NCBI RefSeq assembly: GCF_907164845.1
Contig: NZ_OU015430.1
Coordinates: 1,106,001 to 1,170,000 of the forward strand
Origin: Lysobacter luteus
GTDB taxonomy: Bacteria > Pseudomonadota > Gammaproteobacteria > Xanthomonadales > Xanthomonadaceae
Length of the DNA stretch: 64,000 bases
Reading direction: 5' to 3'
Numbering within the stretch: position 1 is the first letter of the stretch; every line of letters starts with the position of its first letter. Made by a program: the position numbers and the translations under genes. Below are positions 18,513 to 27,685 of the stretch, piece by piece. The notes under the pieces were generated by a model. It was not told the DNA's origin, ran no database searches, and saw only the letters and a list, made by a program, of their open reading frames with translations.

Positions 18513-18734
18513 TCACCGGGGTGGCGGCACCGGGTCATGGCCGCCGGGATGCAGCGGATGGCAGCGCAGGATGCGCCGCAGCGCAAGCCAACTGCCCTTG
18601 ACCGCGCCGAATCGAGCGACCGCCTGCATTGCGTACTCGGAGCAGGTAGGGTGGAACCGGCAACGCGGCCCGAGCAACGGACTGATCCAGCGCTTGTAGC
18701 CGCGCAGCAGCGTGATGAGCAGGCGGTCGATCAT
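18513..18734 (-). CDS. yidD: Membrane protein insertion efficiency factor YidD
   Basis: This 73-residue protein has the full family pattern: [27 protein letters not shown] and CHPLHPGG, with three conserved cysteines. YidD assists YidC-dependent membrane protein insertion and has an amphipathic membrane-associated N terminus. It is usually found between rnpA and yidC; here it heads a cluster with pyrC and an M23 lipoprotein. The ATG at 18734 was chosen from family length, because the longer open frame upstream has no similarity. Confidence 0.93.
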   Translation of the reverse strand: MIDRLLITLLRGYKRWISPLLGPRCRFHPTCSEYAMQAVARFGAVKGSWLALRRILRCHPLHPGGHDPVPPPR

Positions 18735-18864
18735 CGTCCGGGGAGTCGGATCCGGGGTGCGGTCGTGCGGCCCATGATGGCCCAACGGGAGTCGTGCCCG
18801 GGTGCACGCGGACGGAATGTCGCGAAAACCACCTGGCGGGACGCTCGGCGCTTCCGGTGCGAGG

Positions 18865-18893
18865 TTGCCGAGGGTGTCGGGGCAGGGTATAAC
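18865..18893 (+). promoter_or_regulatory. Sigma70-type promoter of the DksA-like gene
   Basis: TTGCCG (18865-18870) and TATAAC (18888-18893) are separated by exactly 17 bases, 44 bases before the GTG start of the DksA-like gene. This is one of the clearest -35/-10 pairs in the window. Confidence 0.7.
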
Positions 18894-18937
18894 AGCGCGC
18901 TTTCCCGTCACAAGGGAAGATAAAGGACAAGCCGATC

Positions 18938-20062
18938 GTGGCACTGAAAAAATCCGCGAAGAAAGCCGTCAAATCCACCGGCAAGACGCCCGCCAGGAAG
19001 GCCGCTCCGGCCAGCCAGGCGGCGAAGAAGCCGGCGGCGAAGAAGCCCGTGGCCAAGAAGGCGCCGGCGGCGAAGAAGGCCGCTGTCAAGAAGCCGGCCG
19101 CCAAGAAGGCTGCTCCGAAGAAGGCCCCGGTCAAAAAGGTGCCGGTCAAGAAGGCCCCGGTGAAGAAGGCCGCTGCCGCCAGCAAGGTGGCAACGAAGAA
19201 GCCGGTACCGAACAAGTCCGTGCCCGCCAGGAAGGCGACCCCGTCGAAGGCGACCAAGGCCAAGGCGCCCGTCAAGCAGATGTCCGGCAAGGCACCGGCC
19301 GCGAAGAAGGCGGCCGTCGTGAAGGCGCCGGCGAAATCTGCGGCAAACAAATCCGTTGCCAAGGCGCCGGCAAAGGTCGCGAAGACTCCGGCCGCAGGCA
19401 AGGCTGCTGCGACCAGGAAGCCCGCGAGTCCCGCCAGCGTCCCGGCCCTGGCGCCCAAGTCGGCGCCTGCCAAGAAATCCCCCACCAAGGCGGCCAAGGC
19501 GCCGGCTGCGTCGAAGCCGACTCCGCCGCCTGCTCCGGCTCCGGCCAGGCGTCCGGTCGGCAAGGTCGCCGTCGCGGTCGCGGCCAAGCCGCAGCCGCCA
19601 GCACCCCGAGGTAAAGTGAAAGTCGTGCCTTACAAGACAGAAAAAGATGGTCGCGTGATCGTGCCCGATGGTTATCGGCCGAGTGCGGACGAGGAATACA
19701 TGAGCCCGCTGCAGCTGGAGTACTTCCGCCAGCGGCTGATGAAGTGGCGTGCGGACCTGGTCGAGGAATCCAAGCAGACGATCGAGAACCTGAAGGAAGA
19801 GGTTCGTGACGTTGGCGACGAGGCCGAGCGCGCCACCCGCGAGACCGAGAACTCGCTGGAACTGCGGACCCGCGACCGCTACCGCAAGCTGATCAGCAAG
19901 ATCGACAGCACGCTCAAGCGTGTCGACTCGGGTGATTACGGCTTCTGCGTCGATACCGGCGAAGAGATCGGCCTGGACCGCCTCGAGGCGCGCCTGACCG
20001 CCGAGCGCACCATTGATGCGCAGGAGCGCTGGGAGCACCTGCAGAAGCAGATGGGCGACTGA
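18938..20062 (+). CDS. DksA-type RNA polymerase-binding protein with H1-like tail, degenerate zinc finger
   Basis: This is a 374-residue protein. Residues 1 to about 225 are a histone-H1-like Lys/Ala/Pro tail with AAKK and PVKKA repeats. Residues about 250-374 form a DksA/TraR domain. The coiled-coil tip carries D291, D294 and A296 (DVGDEA), the DxxDxA arrangement needed for DksA action in the polymerase secondary channel. Of the four zinc cysteines only C337 remains: the motifs read CxxT (337-340) and TxxA (358-361), the pattern I recall from Pseudomonas DksA2, which works without zinc. The start is GTG after AAAGGA. The tail probably binds DNA or RNA. Confidence 0.92.
   Translation: MALKKSAKKAVKSTGKTPARKAAPASQAAKKPAAKKPVAKKAPAAKKAAVKKPAAKKAAPKKAPVKKVPVKKAPVKKAAAASKVATKKPVPNKSVPARKATPSKATKAKAPVKQMSGKAPAAKKAAVVKAPAKSAANKSVAKAPAKVAKTPAAGKAAATRKPASPASVPALAPKSAPAKKSPTKAAKAPAASKPTPPPAPAPARRPVGKVAVAVAAKPQPPAPRGKVKVVPYKTEKDGRVIVPDGYRPSADEEYMSPLQLEYFRQRLMKWRADLVEESKQTIENLKEEVRDVGDEAERATRETENSLELRTRDRYRKLISKIDSTLKRVDSGDYGFCVDTGEEIGLDRLEARLTAERTIDAQERWEHLQKQMGD
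19127..19171 (+). repeat. 15-bp tandem repeat, three units, within the DksA-like tail
   Basis: Units start CCGGTCAAAAAGGTG, CCGGTCAAGAAGGCC and CCGGTGAAGAAGGCC and encode [10 protein letters not shown]. They belong to a longer low-complexity AAGAAG-rich stretch (about 19000-19260), so copy-number variation among strains is plausible. Confidence 0.8.
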
Positions 20063-20086
20063 TACCGCCGTCCCACCGGTTCATCG

Positions 20087-20115
20087 AAAAGCCCCGCCTG
20101 TGCGGGGCTTTTTCG
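20087..20115. terminator. Bidirectional rho-independent terminator
   Basis: GCCCCGC (20091-20097) pairs with GCGGGGC (20102-20108) around CTGT. It is flanked by A4 on the left and T5 on the right, so it can end both the DksA-like gene (plus) and the cysS-sufE-MFS operon (minus). Confidence 0.92.
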
Positions 20116-20144
20116 TTCCCGGTCCTTCCAGACATGGAGCCGTT

Positions 20145-21401
20145 TCAGTCGAGGTCGCGCACGTCGAGTCGGCGCAGGCGCGGGGCCAGCTTCGCGGTGG
20201 CGGCGACCACCACCAGCGTCATCGAACCGCCGAAGACCACCGAGGGAACCAACCCGAGCAGCCTCGCGGCGAGGCCTGACTCGAACGCGCCGAGCTCGTT
20301 GGACGAGCCGATGAAGATGCCGTTGATCGACGCGACGCGCCCGCGCATTTCGTCCGGGGTCGCCAGTTGCACGATGGTCGAGCGGATCACCATCGATACG
20401 CTGTCGAACGCACCCGACAGTGCCAGCAGCGCCATCGAGACCCACAGCACCTGTGACAGCGCAAAGCCGATGATGCACACGCCAAACGCCGCGACCGAGC
20501 CGAGCAACAGATAACCGGCGTGCCGCTGGGGCGGGTACCTCGACAGCCACAGGCCCATCCCGACCGCGCCCGCGGCGGGCGCTGCCCGCAACACCCCGAG
20601 CGCCTCCGGCCCGGCCCGGAACACGTCCTCGACAAACGCCGGCAGCAGCGCCACCGCACCGCCGAACAGCACCGAGAACATGTCCAGCGCCAGCGCGCCG
20701 AAGACCACCTGGTTGTGGCGCACGAAGCGCAACCCCTCGCCGATGCTCGCGAACACCGGCTCGCGCGTGGTCGGCAGCGGCGGTTCGCTGACCTGAAGGC
20801 GGACCACCGCCACCGCCGCCAATGCCGCGAACCCGGTCGCGACCAGGTAGGTCGCCGCCACGCCGACCAGCGCGATCAGCAGGCCGCCCAGCGCCGGCCC
20901 CAGTACCAGGCCCGACTGCATTACCGCGCTGCCCACGCCAGCGCCGCGGGCGTACTGGTCGCGCCGCAACACGCGCGCGAACAACGACATGTACACCGGT
21001 GTGAAGAACGCCCGGACCACGCCGTTGAGCGCGACCGCGGCGTAGATCATCGCGTTGTTGCCGCCGCCGTCGCCGGGGCCGCCGAATCCGGCCGGGAGGA
21101 TGCCGTGGGCAATGCCGGCCAGCAGCAGGGTGGTGGTGCCGAGCCCGAAGCAGGCGAACATGCCGACCTTGCGTCGTGGCAGGTGGTCCACCGCATAGCC
21201 GGCAAACAGCGCGAAGCCGACGTACGGGATGACTTCCGAGAGTCCGATCAGGCCGAGCGAGAGCGCGTCGCCCGTGCGCTGGTAGACCTGCCAGCCGACG
21301 GTGACCGTCAGGATCTGGTTGGCCAACAGCGCCAGCAGCCGGTACCCGAGCAACCCCAGGAAACCGGGGTTGCGCAACGGTGACGCGGCGCCGGGCTCCA
21401 C
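20145..21401 (-). CDS. MFS transporter, EntS-like (MFS_3 type)
   Basis: This 418-residue major facilitator protein has about 12 hydrophobic segments. The N-terminal LGYRLLALLANQILTVTVGW and the cytoplasmic loop DHLPRRKVGMFAC resemble the EntS/MFS_3 group, whose members export siderophores or drugs; the substrate here cannot be told. The start is GTG, three bases after the sufE stop. It is the last gene of the cysS-sufE-MFS operon, before the bidirectional terminator. No siderophore genes are nearby. Confidence 0.85.
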   Translation of the reverse strand: MEPGAASPLRNPGFLGLLGYRLLALLANQILTVTVGWQVYQRTGDALSLGLIGLSEVIPYVGFALFAGYAVDHLPRRKVGMFACFGLGTTTLLLAGIAHGILPAGFGGPGDGGGNNAMIYAAVALNGVVRAFFTPVYMSLFARVLRRDQYARGAGVGSAVMQSGLVLGPALGGLLIALVGVAATYLVATGFAALAAVAVVRLQVSEPPLPTTREPVFASIGEGLRFVRHNQVVFGALALDMFSVLFGGAVALLPAFVEDVFRAGPEALGVLRAAPAAGAVGMGLWLSRYPPQRHAGYLLLGSVAAFGVCIIGFALSQVLWVSMALLALSGAFDSVSMVIRSTIVQLATPDEMRGRVASINGIFIGSSNELGAFESGLAARLLGLVPSVVFGGSMTLVVVAATAKLAPRLRRLDVRDLD

Positions 21402-21404
21402 CGC

Positions 21405-21860
21405 TCAGCCGGCCGGGTTGGCCAGCGAGGCCTGTGCCCGTTCGCGGATGAACCCGAGCAGGGCGGCCAGGCCGTTGCTGCGGGTCGGCGACAGGTGGCG
21501 CGCCAGGCCGATGTCGGCGATGTAGTCGGCATCGGTGGCGGCGATCTCGGCGGCGCTGCGGCCGGAGTACACCCGCAGCGCGAGGTAGACCAGGCCCGAG
21601 ACAATGGCCGAATCGCTGATCGCGTGGAAGTCGAGGCGGTCCGCGTCGCCCTGCGGCACGATCCACACCATCGACTGGCAGCCGTGCAGCCGGTGCTCCT
21701 CCGTCTTCCACTCCTCGGGGAACTCCGGGAGCTTGCGGCCCAGGTCGATCAGGTACTGGTAGCGCTCGGACCAGTCGCCGAAGAAGGCGAATTCGTCGCG
21801 TATCGCGGCCTGGGCTTCGGCTGCGGTGGTTTCGATGGGGAAGGGGCTGGAGGTGGTCAC
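21405..21860 (-). CDS. sufE: SufE-family sulfur acceptor
   Basis: This 151-residue SufE/CsdE-type protein accepts persulfide sulfur from a cysteine desulfurase and stimulates it. The sulfur-accepting cysteine is C61 in RLHGCQSMVW, and the LIDLGRKLPEFPEEWKTE and HLSPTRSNGL segments are typical. The start is GTG, 21 bases after the cysS stop. No suf operon genes (sufBCDS) are adjacent, so this may be a stand-alone partner; SufE and CsdE cannot be separated by eye. Confidence 0.9.
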   Translation of the reverse strand: MTTSSPFPIETTAAEAQAAIRDEFAFFGDWSERYQYLIDLGRKLPEFPEEWKTEEHRLHGCQSMVWIVPQGDADRLDFHAISDSAIVSGLVYLALRVYSGRSAAEIAATDADYIADIGLARHLSPTRSNGLAALLGFIRERAQASLANPAG

Positions 21861-21881
21861 ATCGGGTCCGGGTGGTAGGGG

Positions 21882-23300
21882 TCAGGCGCGGCGCCAGCGG
21901 ACGCCGGCCGGGGTGTCCTCCAGCAGGACGCCTTCATCGGCGAGTTGCTGGCGGATCGCGTCGGCGCGGGCGAAGTCACGGGCCTGCTTGGCGGCGGCGC
22001 GCTCGTCGACGAGCGCCTGGATGCGGTCGTCGTCGCCGGTGCCGGCGCCCCGGCTGAACCACGCGCCGGGTGATTGCTGGAGCAAGCCGAGTGCACGGCC
22101 GCCGGCCCGCAAGCTGGAAGCCAGCGTGGCCAGCGCAGTGGCGGGGCCGTCACCGCTGACCTCGCCACTGGCGATCGCACCGCGTAGCGTCCGGGCGGTG
22201 GTGGCTATCGCGGCCAACTCGGCCAGCGCGGCCGGCGTGTTGAGGTCGTCGTCCAGCGCGGCCTCGACGGCGAGTGGGATAGCCGCAGTCGCGACGATCC
22301 CGGCGGGCAGCAGTGCGTCGACATCGCGCAGGGTGCCGTAGAGCCGGTCGAGCGTCCGCACGCTTTGCTCGATCAGCGCGTCCGACCAGTCCAGTGGCTG
22401 GCGGTAGTGCGCCGACAGGAGCGCGTAGCGCAGCGCCTCTGGCGGGTGCGCGCGTACCAGGTCGTGCACTTTCTCGATGTTGCCAAGCGACTTGCTCATC
22501 TTGGCGCCGCCAAAGTTGAGCATGCCGTTGTGCAGCCACCAGCGCGCGAACGGGCGGCCGCCATGGGCGCACTCGCTCTGTGCGATTTCGTTCTCGTGGT
22601 GCGGGAACTGCAGGTCGACGCCGCCGGCGTGGATATCGATCGTTTCGCCCAGATGGGCGGCGGCCATCGCCGAGCACTCGATGTGCCAGCCAGGACGCCC
22701 GCGGCCCCAGGGCGAGTCCCAGCCGGGCAGGTCGTCGGTCGACGGCTTCCACAACACGAAATCGCCCGGGTCGCGCTTGTAGGGCGCCACTTCCACCCGC
22801 GCGCCGGCCAGCATGTCCTCGGGGTCGCGCCGCGAAAGCTTGCCGTAGCCATCGAAGCTGGCGACCGCGAAAAGCACGTGCCCCTCGGCCGCGTAGGCAT
22901 GGCCGGAAGCGAGCAGCCGCTCGATCATGGCGATGATCTCGACGATGTGACCGGTGGCTTCGGGCTCGAGGTCCGGCGGCGCGACGCCCAGCGCCGCCAT
23001 GTCCTCGCGGTAGGCGGCGGCGAACCGGCCGGTGATCGCGGAGATCGGCACGCCCTGCTGCTGGGCGGCGGCGTTGATCTTGTCGTCCACGTCGGTGATG
23101 TTGCGGGCGTAGGCGAGCGTGCCGTAGCGGCGCCGCAGCAGGTCGGCGAGCACGCCGAACACCACCGGCCCCCGGGCGTTGCCGATGTGGACGTAGTTGT
23201 AGACCGTTGGTCCGCACAGGTACATCGTCGGGCGGGACGGGTCGGCGGGCACGAACGGTTCGGCCCGGCGGGTCAGGCTGTTGTGGAGATGGAGGCTCAT
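21882..23300 (-). CDS. cysS: Cysteinyl-tRNA synthetase
   Basis: This 472-residue class I synthetase has family length. It shows the zinc-ligand start MYLCGPTVY (C29), the HIGH-type motif HIGNARG, the zinc and active-site segment [19 protein letters not shown] and the KMSKS loop KMSKSLGN near 267. The C-terminal tail ([20 protein letters not shown]) is also typical. It is the first gene of a minus-strand operon with sufE and an MFS transporter. The grouping of cysteine charging with sulfur transfer may reflect shared cysteine metabolism. Confidence 0.97.
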   Translation of the reverse strand: MSLHLHNSLTRRAEPFVPADPSRPTMYLCGPTVYNYVHIGNARGPVVFGVLADLLRRRYGTLAYARNITDVDDKINAAAQQQGVPISAITGRFAAAYREDMAALGVAPPDLEPEATGHIVEIIAMIERLLASGHAYAAEGHVLFAVASFDGYGKLSRRDPEDMLAGARVEVAPYKRDPGDFVLWKPSTDDLPGWDSPWGRGRPGWHIECSAMAAAHLGETIDIHAGGVDLQFPHHENEIAQSECAHGGRPFARWWLHNGMLNFGGAKMSKSLGNIEKVHDLVRAHPPEALRYALLSAHYRQPLDWSDALIEQSVRTLDRLYGTLRDVDALLPAGIVATAAIPLAVEAALDDDLNTPAALAELAAIATTARTLRGAIASGEVSGDGPATALATLASSLRAGGRALGLLQQSPGAWFSRGAGTGDDDRIQALVDERAAAKQARDFARADAIRQQLADEGVLLEDTPAGVRWRRA

Positions 23301-23457
23301 GGGGGCGGCGCGAGGGTTTGCGACATTCTACCGGCGTCCCGGCATCCGCCGCCGGGCGCCCGATGACAGCAGGGGTTCATGCGTGCGGCGGGGCGGACGA
23401 ATACAATTCATGAACCCGGCTGACCGGCCTTCGCCCGCTGCAGAGACCCACCGTCCG

Positions 23458-23904
23458 ATGAAGCGTCTCCCCCTGACCCTGCCGCTGTTGCTCGCCTTGA
23501 TGGTGGCGGCGCCGGCGTGGTCCCAGGAAACGGTGATCCAGAGCGAGAACGTGCGGTTCGCCTACGCGCAGGTGCTGCGGGTGACGCCGGTCTACCAGAC
23601 GCTCACCACCACCGGCGTGGAGGAGCAGTGCGACCAGTCGCCCGCGCCCGACAACGACCAGTCGCGGCTGTCGCGCGTGGTGGGAGCGGTCAAGGACGCG
23701 CTCGGCCGGCAGAGCGACGAGCAGCCCGATCCGGATTGCCGCGCGGTACCGGTCGAACGCGAGTTCCGCCGGCCGATCGCGTACGACGTCGACTACGTCT
23801 ACAAGGGCGCGAAGTACCGGTCGCGCCTGCCCGACGATCCGGGCAACCGCCTGCGCATCCGCATCGGGGTCACCCCCGTCGTGTCCGGGTCCCGCAGCCT
23901 GTGA
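23458..23904 (+). CDS. Small exported protein of unknown function (UmoD-like tail)
   Basis: The start at 23458 gives 148 residues with a Sec signal peptide (MKRLPLTLPLLLALMVAAPA, cleavage near AWSQ). The mature part has two or three cysteines and ends with IAYDVDYVYKGAKYRSRLPD, then PGNRLRIRIGVTPV. That tail is like the beta domain of UmoD/17-kDa surface antigens but lacks their glycine-zipper part. An upstream ATG at 23410 would add a charged, less signal-like N terminus. It lies just upstream of the arginine leader region. Function unknown. Confidence 0.75.
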   Translation: MKRLPLTLPLLLALMVAAPAWSQETVIQSENVRFAYAQVLRVTPVYQTLTTTGVEEQCDQSPAPDNDQSRLSRVVGAVKDALGRQSDEQPDPDCRAVPVEREFRRPIAYDVDYVYKGAKYRSRLPDDPGNRLRIRIGVTPVVSGSRSL

Positions 23905-23987
23905 ACCGCCTTTTGCAGCCGCAGCGCGGCGTACCGCGCGACGTACCGGTTGCCGACGGCCGGGCCGCGTGAGAGCATTCGCGCCCG

Positions 23988-24092
23988 ATGACCCACTTCC
24001 GCGCCGACGCCGACATCGTGACTTCCGCCTGGATGGCGGCGGGCATGACCTCGCGCGCGCGCCGACGCCTGCCTTTCCACCAGGCCGGGTAG
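23988..24092 (+). CDS. Putative arginine leader peptide of the arg cluster
   Basis: A small ORF (34 codons from ATG 23988; internal ATGs at 24033 and 24045 give 19 and 15 codons) contains CGC-GCG-CGC-CGA-CGC, so Arg-Ala-Arg-Arg-Arg. The shortest form reads MTSRARRRLPFHQAG. A strong terminator begins 36 bases after its stop, and argF' starts 44 bases after that. A short hairpin (GCCTG 24067-24071 with CAGGC 24081-24085) follows the Arg codons. This is the layout of a translation-controlled attenuator, but no clean antiterminator pairing was found and expression is not shown. Confidence 0.45.
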   Translation: MTHFRADADIVTSAWMAAGMTSRARRRLPFHQAG

Positions 24093-24127
24093 CCGCTCGC
24101 ACGCACGTCATCGTGGCGTGACACACG

Positions 24128-24156
24128 AAAGCCCAGCCTCCGCGCTGGGCTTTTTG
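24128..24156 (+). terminator. Rho-independent terminator between leader ORF and argF' (possible attenuator)
   Basis: AAAGCCCAGC (24128-24137) pairs with GCTGGGCTTT (24144-24153), followed by a T-rich tract through 24161. It lies 225 bases after the nearest upstream protein gene but only 44 bases before argF'. It is therefore better placed to control the arg cluster than to end the upstream gene. Confidence 0.88.
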
Positions 24157-24199
24157 TTTTTCCGCCCGGCGTCCCCTCTTTCCCGACGGACCCCCCGCG

Positions 24200-25216
24200 A
24201 TGACTCCGACCCCCCGGCACTTCCTCAACACCCAGGACTGGTCGCGCCCCGACCTCGACGCGCTGCTGGCGCAGGCGGCCGCGTTCAAGCGCGACAAGCT
24301 GGGCGACCAGTTGCGCGGCAGAGCGATCGCGCTGGTGTTCTTCAACCCCTCGATGCGCACCCGCACCAGCTTCGAACTTGGCGCATTCCAGCTGGGCGGG
24401 CACGCGGTGGTGCTGCAGCCGGGCAAGGACGCGTGGCCGATCGAATTCGACCTCGGGACCGTCATGGACGGGGACGCAGAGGAGCACGTCGCCGAGGTGG
24501 CGCAGGTCCTGGGCCGCTACGCCGACCTGATCGGCGTGCGCGCGTTCCCCAAGTTCGTCGACTGGTCGGTCGACCGCGAGGACCGGGTGCTCAAGGCGTT
24601 CGCGAAGTACTCGCCGGTGCCGGTGATCAACATGGAGACGATCACCCACCCCTGCCAGGAGCTCGCCCACGTGCTGGCGCTGCAGGAGCACTTCGGCACC
24701 AGCGACCTGCGCGGCAGGAAGTTCGTGCTGACCTGGACCTACCACCCCAAGCCGCTCAACACCGCGGTCGCCAATTCCGCGCTGACCATCGCCACCCGCA
24801 TGGGCATGGACGTGACCCTGCTGTGCCCGACCCCGGAGTACGTGCTCGACGAGCGCTACATGGACTGGGCCCGCACCAACGTCGCCGAGAGCGGTGGCTC
24901 GCTGGCGGTGACCCACGACATCGACAGCGCCTACGCCGGCGCCGACGTGGTGTACGCCAAGAGCTGGGGCGCGTTGCCGTACTTCGGCAACTGGGCGCCG
25001 GAGAAGCCCATCCGCGACCAGTACCGGCACTTCATCGTCGACGAGCGGAAGATGGCACTGACGAACGACGGCGTCTTCAGCCACTGCCTGCCACTGCGGC
25101 GGAACATCAAGGCCACCGACGCGGTGATGGACTCGCCGCGCTGCATCGCCATCAACGAGGCCGGGAACCGGCTGCACGTGCAGAAGGCCATCATGGCCAC
25201 GCTCGCCGGCCACTGA
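24200..25216 (+). CDS. argF': N-acetylornithine carbamoyltransferase
   Basis: This 338-residue enzyme of the xanthomonad arginine pathway carbamoylates N-acetylornithine to N-acetylcitrulline. It has the carbamoyl-phosphate motif FFNPSMRTRTSFE (47-59), HPCQELAH and HCLPLRRNIK. E94 in DAEEH and K304 in RRNIK align with residues known in the Xanthomonas campestris enzyme (E92, which selects the acetylated substrate, and K302, a carboxylated lysine). This separates it from ordinary ornithine transcarbamylase. It is the first gene of the arg cluster, behind the leader and terminator. Confidence 0.97.
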   Translation: MTPTPRHFLNTQDWSRPDLDALLAQAAAFKRDKLGDQLRGRAIALVFFNPSMRTRTSFELGAFQLGGHAVVLQPGKDAWPIEFDLGTVMDGDAEEHVAEVAQVLGRYADLIGVRAFPKFVDWSVDREDRVLKAFAKYSPVPVINMETITHPCQELAHVLALQEHFGTSDLRGRKFVLTWTYHPKPLNTAVANSALTIATRMGMDVTLLCPTPEYVLDERYMDWARTNVAESGGSLAVTHDIDSAYAGADVVYAKSWGALPYFGNWAPEKPIRDQYRHFIVDERKMALTNDGVFSHCLPLRRNIKATDAVMDSPRCIAINEAGNRLHVQKAIMATLAGH

Positions 25217-25255
25217 CCCTTCCGCCCGACATACACACTTCCAAGAATCCAGACC

Positions 25256-26449
25256 ATGAGCAAAGACATCGTCCTCGCCTTTTCCGGCGGCCTCGACACC
25301 AGCTTCTGCGTGCCCTACCTGCAGGAGCGCGGCTGGGCCGTGCATACCGTGTTCGCCGACACCGGCGGCGTCGACGCCGAGGAACGCGCCTTCATCGAGC
25401 AGCGCGCCGCCGAGCTGGGTGTGGCCAGCCACGTCACCGTCGACGGCGGCCCGGCGATCTGGTCGGGCTTCGTCAAGCCGTTCGTGTGGGCAGGCGAGGG
25501 CTACCAGGGCCAGTACCCGTTGCTGGTGTCGGACCGCTATCTGATCGTCGAGGCCGCGTTGAAGCGCGCGGGCGAGCTTGGAACCCGCGCGATTGCCCAC
25601 GGCTGCACCGGCATGGGCAACGACCAGGTCCGCTTCGACCTGGCGGTCAAGGCGCTGGGCGACTACGAGATCGTGGCGCCCATCCGCGAGATCCAGAAGG
25701 AGCACACCGAGGTACGCGCCTACGAGCAGGCCTACCTGGAGGAGCGCGGCTTCGGCGTGCGCGCCAAGCAGAAGGCCTACACGATCAACGAGAACCTGCT
25801 CGGGCTGACCATGTCCGGCGGCGAAATCGATCGCTGGCAGGCGCCCGGAGAGGGCGCCGTGGGCTGGTGCAAGCCGCGCGCCGAGTGGCCCGCCCAGCCG
25901 TTGCAGGTGCGGATCGGTTTCGAGAACGGTGAGGCGGTGACGCTGGATGGCGCGAAGGTGGCCGGCCATGAGTTGCTGGCGAAGCTCAACGCGTTGTTCG
26001 CCCGGTACGGCGTCGGCCGTGGGCTGTACACCGGCGACACCACGATCGGCCTGAAGGGACGGATCATCTTCGAGGCCCCGGGCCTGGCCGCGCTGCTGGT
26101 CGCGCACCGCGCGCTGGAAGAGGCGGTGCTGAGCAAGCAGCAGAACCGCTTCAAGCCGGACGTCGCGCGCAAGTGGGTGGAGCTGGTCTACGAGGGCTTC
26201 TTCCACGACCCCCTGAAAACCGACCTGGAGGCGTTCCTCGCATCCAGCCAGTCGACCGTCAACGGCGAGGTGGTGCTTGAGACGCACGGCGGCGTGGTCA
26301 ACGCGGTCGCGGTCGAGTCGCCGCACATCCTCAATGCCAAGGGCGCGACCTACGCGCAGGCCGCCGACTGGGGCGTGGCCGAGGCCGAGGGCTTCATCAA
26401 GCTGTTCGGGATGAGCAGCACCCTGTGGGCGGAGGTCAACCGGTCGTAG
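25256..26449 (+). CDS. argG: Argininosuccinate synthase
   Basis: This 397-residue ATP-dependent ligase joins citrulline and aspartate. The N-type ATP pyrophosphatase P-loop is [10 protein letters not shown] near residues 8-17, and the citrulline/aspartate-binding segment [14 protein letters not shown] is intact. It lies 39 bases after argF'. In this pathway citrulline is supplied by the acetylcitrulline deacetylase encoded next. A palindromic repeat separates argG from argE', which could split expression or stabilise the upstream part of the transcript. Confidence 0.97.
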   Translation: MSKDIVLAFSGGLDTSFCVPYLQERGWAVHTVFADTGGVDAEERAFIEQRAAELGVASHVTVDGGPAIWSGFVKPFVWAGEGYQGQYPLLVSDRYLIVEAALKRAGELGTRAIAHGCTGMGNDQVRFDLAVKALGDYEIVAPIREIQKEHTEVRAYEQAYLEERGFGVRAKQKAYTINENLLGLTMSGGEIDRWQAPGEGAVGWCKPRAEWPAQPLQVRIGFENGEAVTLDGAKVAGHELLAKLNALFARYGVGRGLYTGDTTIGLKGRIIFEAPGLAALLVAHRALEEAVLSKQQNRFKPDVARKWVELVYEGFFHDPLKTDLEAFLASSQSTVNGEVVLETHGGVVNAVAVESPHILNAKGATYAQAADWGVAEAEGFIKLFGMSSTLWAEVNRS

Positions 26450-26476
26450 CCCGGACCGCGACAACGCCGGCGGAGC

Positions 26477-26550
26477 TGTAGGAGCGGCATGAGTCGCGAC
26501 CCGCTGGACGCCGCAACGATGTAACGGTCGCGACTCACGTCGCTCCTACA
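26477..26550. repeat. GTAG-type palindromic repeat, copy 1
   Basis: The 74-base inverted repeat has 25-base arms that differ at two positions, beginning TGTAGGAGCG and ending CGCTCCTACA. It lies between argG and argE'. The same arms recur at 27671, 30709, 30795 and 53925. It resembles REP/BIME elements mobilised by RAYT (TnpA-REP) enzymes, which recognise GTAG-headed hairpins. Confidence 0.88.
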
Positions 26551-26578
26551 AGTGCCCGGATTTATCTTCAGGATTGCC

Positions 26579-27685
26579 ATGCTCCACGACATCCTCCAAC
26601 ACCTCGAAGCGCTGGTTTCCTTCGACACCCGCAACCCGCCGCGTCGGATCGGCACCGGCGGGATGTTCGACTACCTGCGCGCGCAGCTGCCCGGCTTCCG
26701 GATCGACGTCACCGACCACGGCGATGGCGCGGTATCGATGCTGGCGGTGCGCGGCAACCCGCGCCGGCTGTTCAACGTGCACCTGGACACGGTGCCGTCG
26801 TCGCCGGCCTGGAGCGGTGACCCGCATGTGTTGCGGGTCACCGCGGACCGCGCGATCGGGCTTGGCGCCTGCGACATCAAGGGGGCGGCGGCCGGGTTGC
26901 TGGCTGCGGCGGCACGCAGCACCGGGGATGCCGCCTTCCTCTTCAGCACCGACGAGGAGGCCAACGATGCCCGCTGCATCGCCGGCTTCCTGTCGGCCCA
27001 CCATGGCTTCAGCGAAGCGATCGTGGCCGAGCCGACCCGCTGCGAGGCGGTGCTGGCCCACCGCGGCATCAGCTCGGTGCTGATGCATTTCCGGGGGCAA
27101 GCCGGGCACGCGTCCGGCGCCGACGCGATGCACGCCAGCGCGTTGCACCACGCGATGCGCTGGGGCAGCCGTGCGCTGGACCTGGTCGAGGCCGAGTCGC
27201 ACCAGCGCTTTGGCGGATTGACCGGACTGCGCTTCAACATCGGCCGGGTCGAAGGCGGGATCAAGGCCAACATGATCGCGCCGGCGGCCGAGGTCCGGTT
27301 CGGGTTCCGGCCGCTGCCGTCGATGTCCATCGATGCGCTGCACGCCCGGTTCGGCACGCTGGTCGAGCCGGGACCGGTGACGCGCTACGAAGAGACCTTC
27401 CGCGGCCCGCCGCTGCCGGCCGGCGACGTCGCCGCCGCCGAGGAACACCGCCTGCAGGCGCGCGACCTGGCGGAGGCGCTGGGCCTGCCGATCGGCAACG
27501 CGGTCGACTTCTGGACCGAGGCGTCGCTGTTCTCGGCGGCCGGCATGACGGCGATGGTCTATGGCCCCGGCGACATCGCCCAGGCCCATACGGCCGACGA
27601 GTGGGTGTCGCTGGAGCAGTTGCAGCGTTATGGCGACTCGGTGGTCCGGATCCTTGGCGCCGGCCTTGACGTAGGAGCGACGTAA
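26579..27685 (+). CDS. argE': N-acetyl-L-citrulline deacetylase (M20 family)
   Basis: This 368-residue M20 metallohydrolase removes acetate from acetylcitrulline, giving citrulline for ArgG. Metal ligands lie in [35 protein letters not shown] and AQAHTADEW. The ATG has an AGGA site and begins MLHDILQHL; an earlier GTG at 26552 adds residues derived from repeat-flanking sequence and is rejected. The last four codons (Val-Gly-Ala-Thr) and the TAA stop lie inside the palindromic repeat at 27671, so the native C terminus has probably been replaced by repeat sequence. Confidence 0.94.
   Translation: MLHDILQHLEALVSFDTRNPPRRIGTGGMFDYLRAQLPGFRIDVTDHGDGAVSMLAVRGNPRRLFNVHLDTVPSSPAWSGDPHVLRVTADRAIGLGACDIKGAAAGLLAAAARSTGDAAFLFSTDEEANDARCIAGFLSAHHGFSEAIVAEPTRCEAVLAHRGISSVLMHFRGQAGHASGADAMHASALHHAMRWGSRALDLVEAESHQRFGGLTGLRFNIGRVEGGIKANMIAPAAEVRFGFRPLPSMSIDALHARFGTLVEPGPVTRYEETFRGPPLPAGDVAAAEEHRLQARDLAEALGLPIGNAVDFWTEASLFSAAGMTAMVYGPGDIAQAHTADEWVSLEQLQRYGDSVVRILGAGLDVGAT

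Noticed and set aside
18535-20038. Minus-strand frames rich in Leu/Gly/Arg opposite the DksA-like gene
   Set aside because: Complement of the AAGAAG/GCC-rich tail gives pseudo-repeats; not independent genes.
23870-26464. 864-codon minus-strand open frame opposite argF' and argG
   Set aside because: Shadow of two confidently identified genes.
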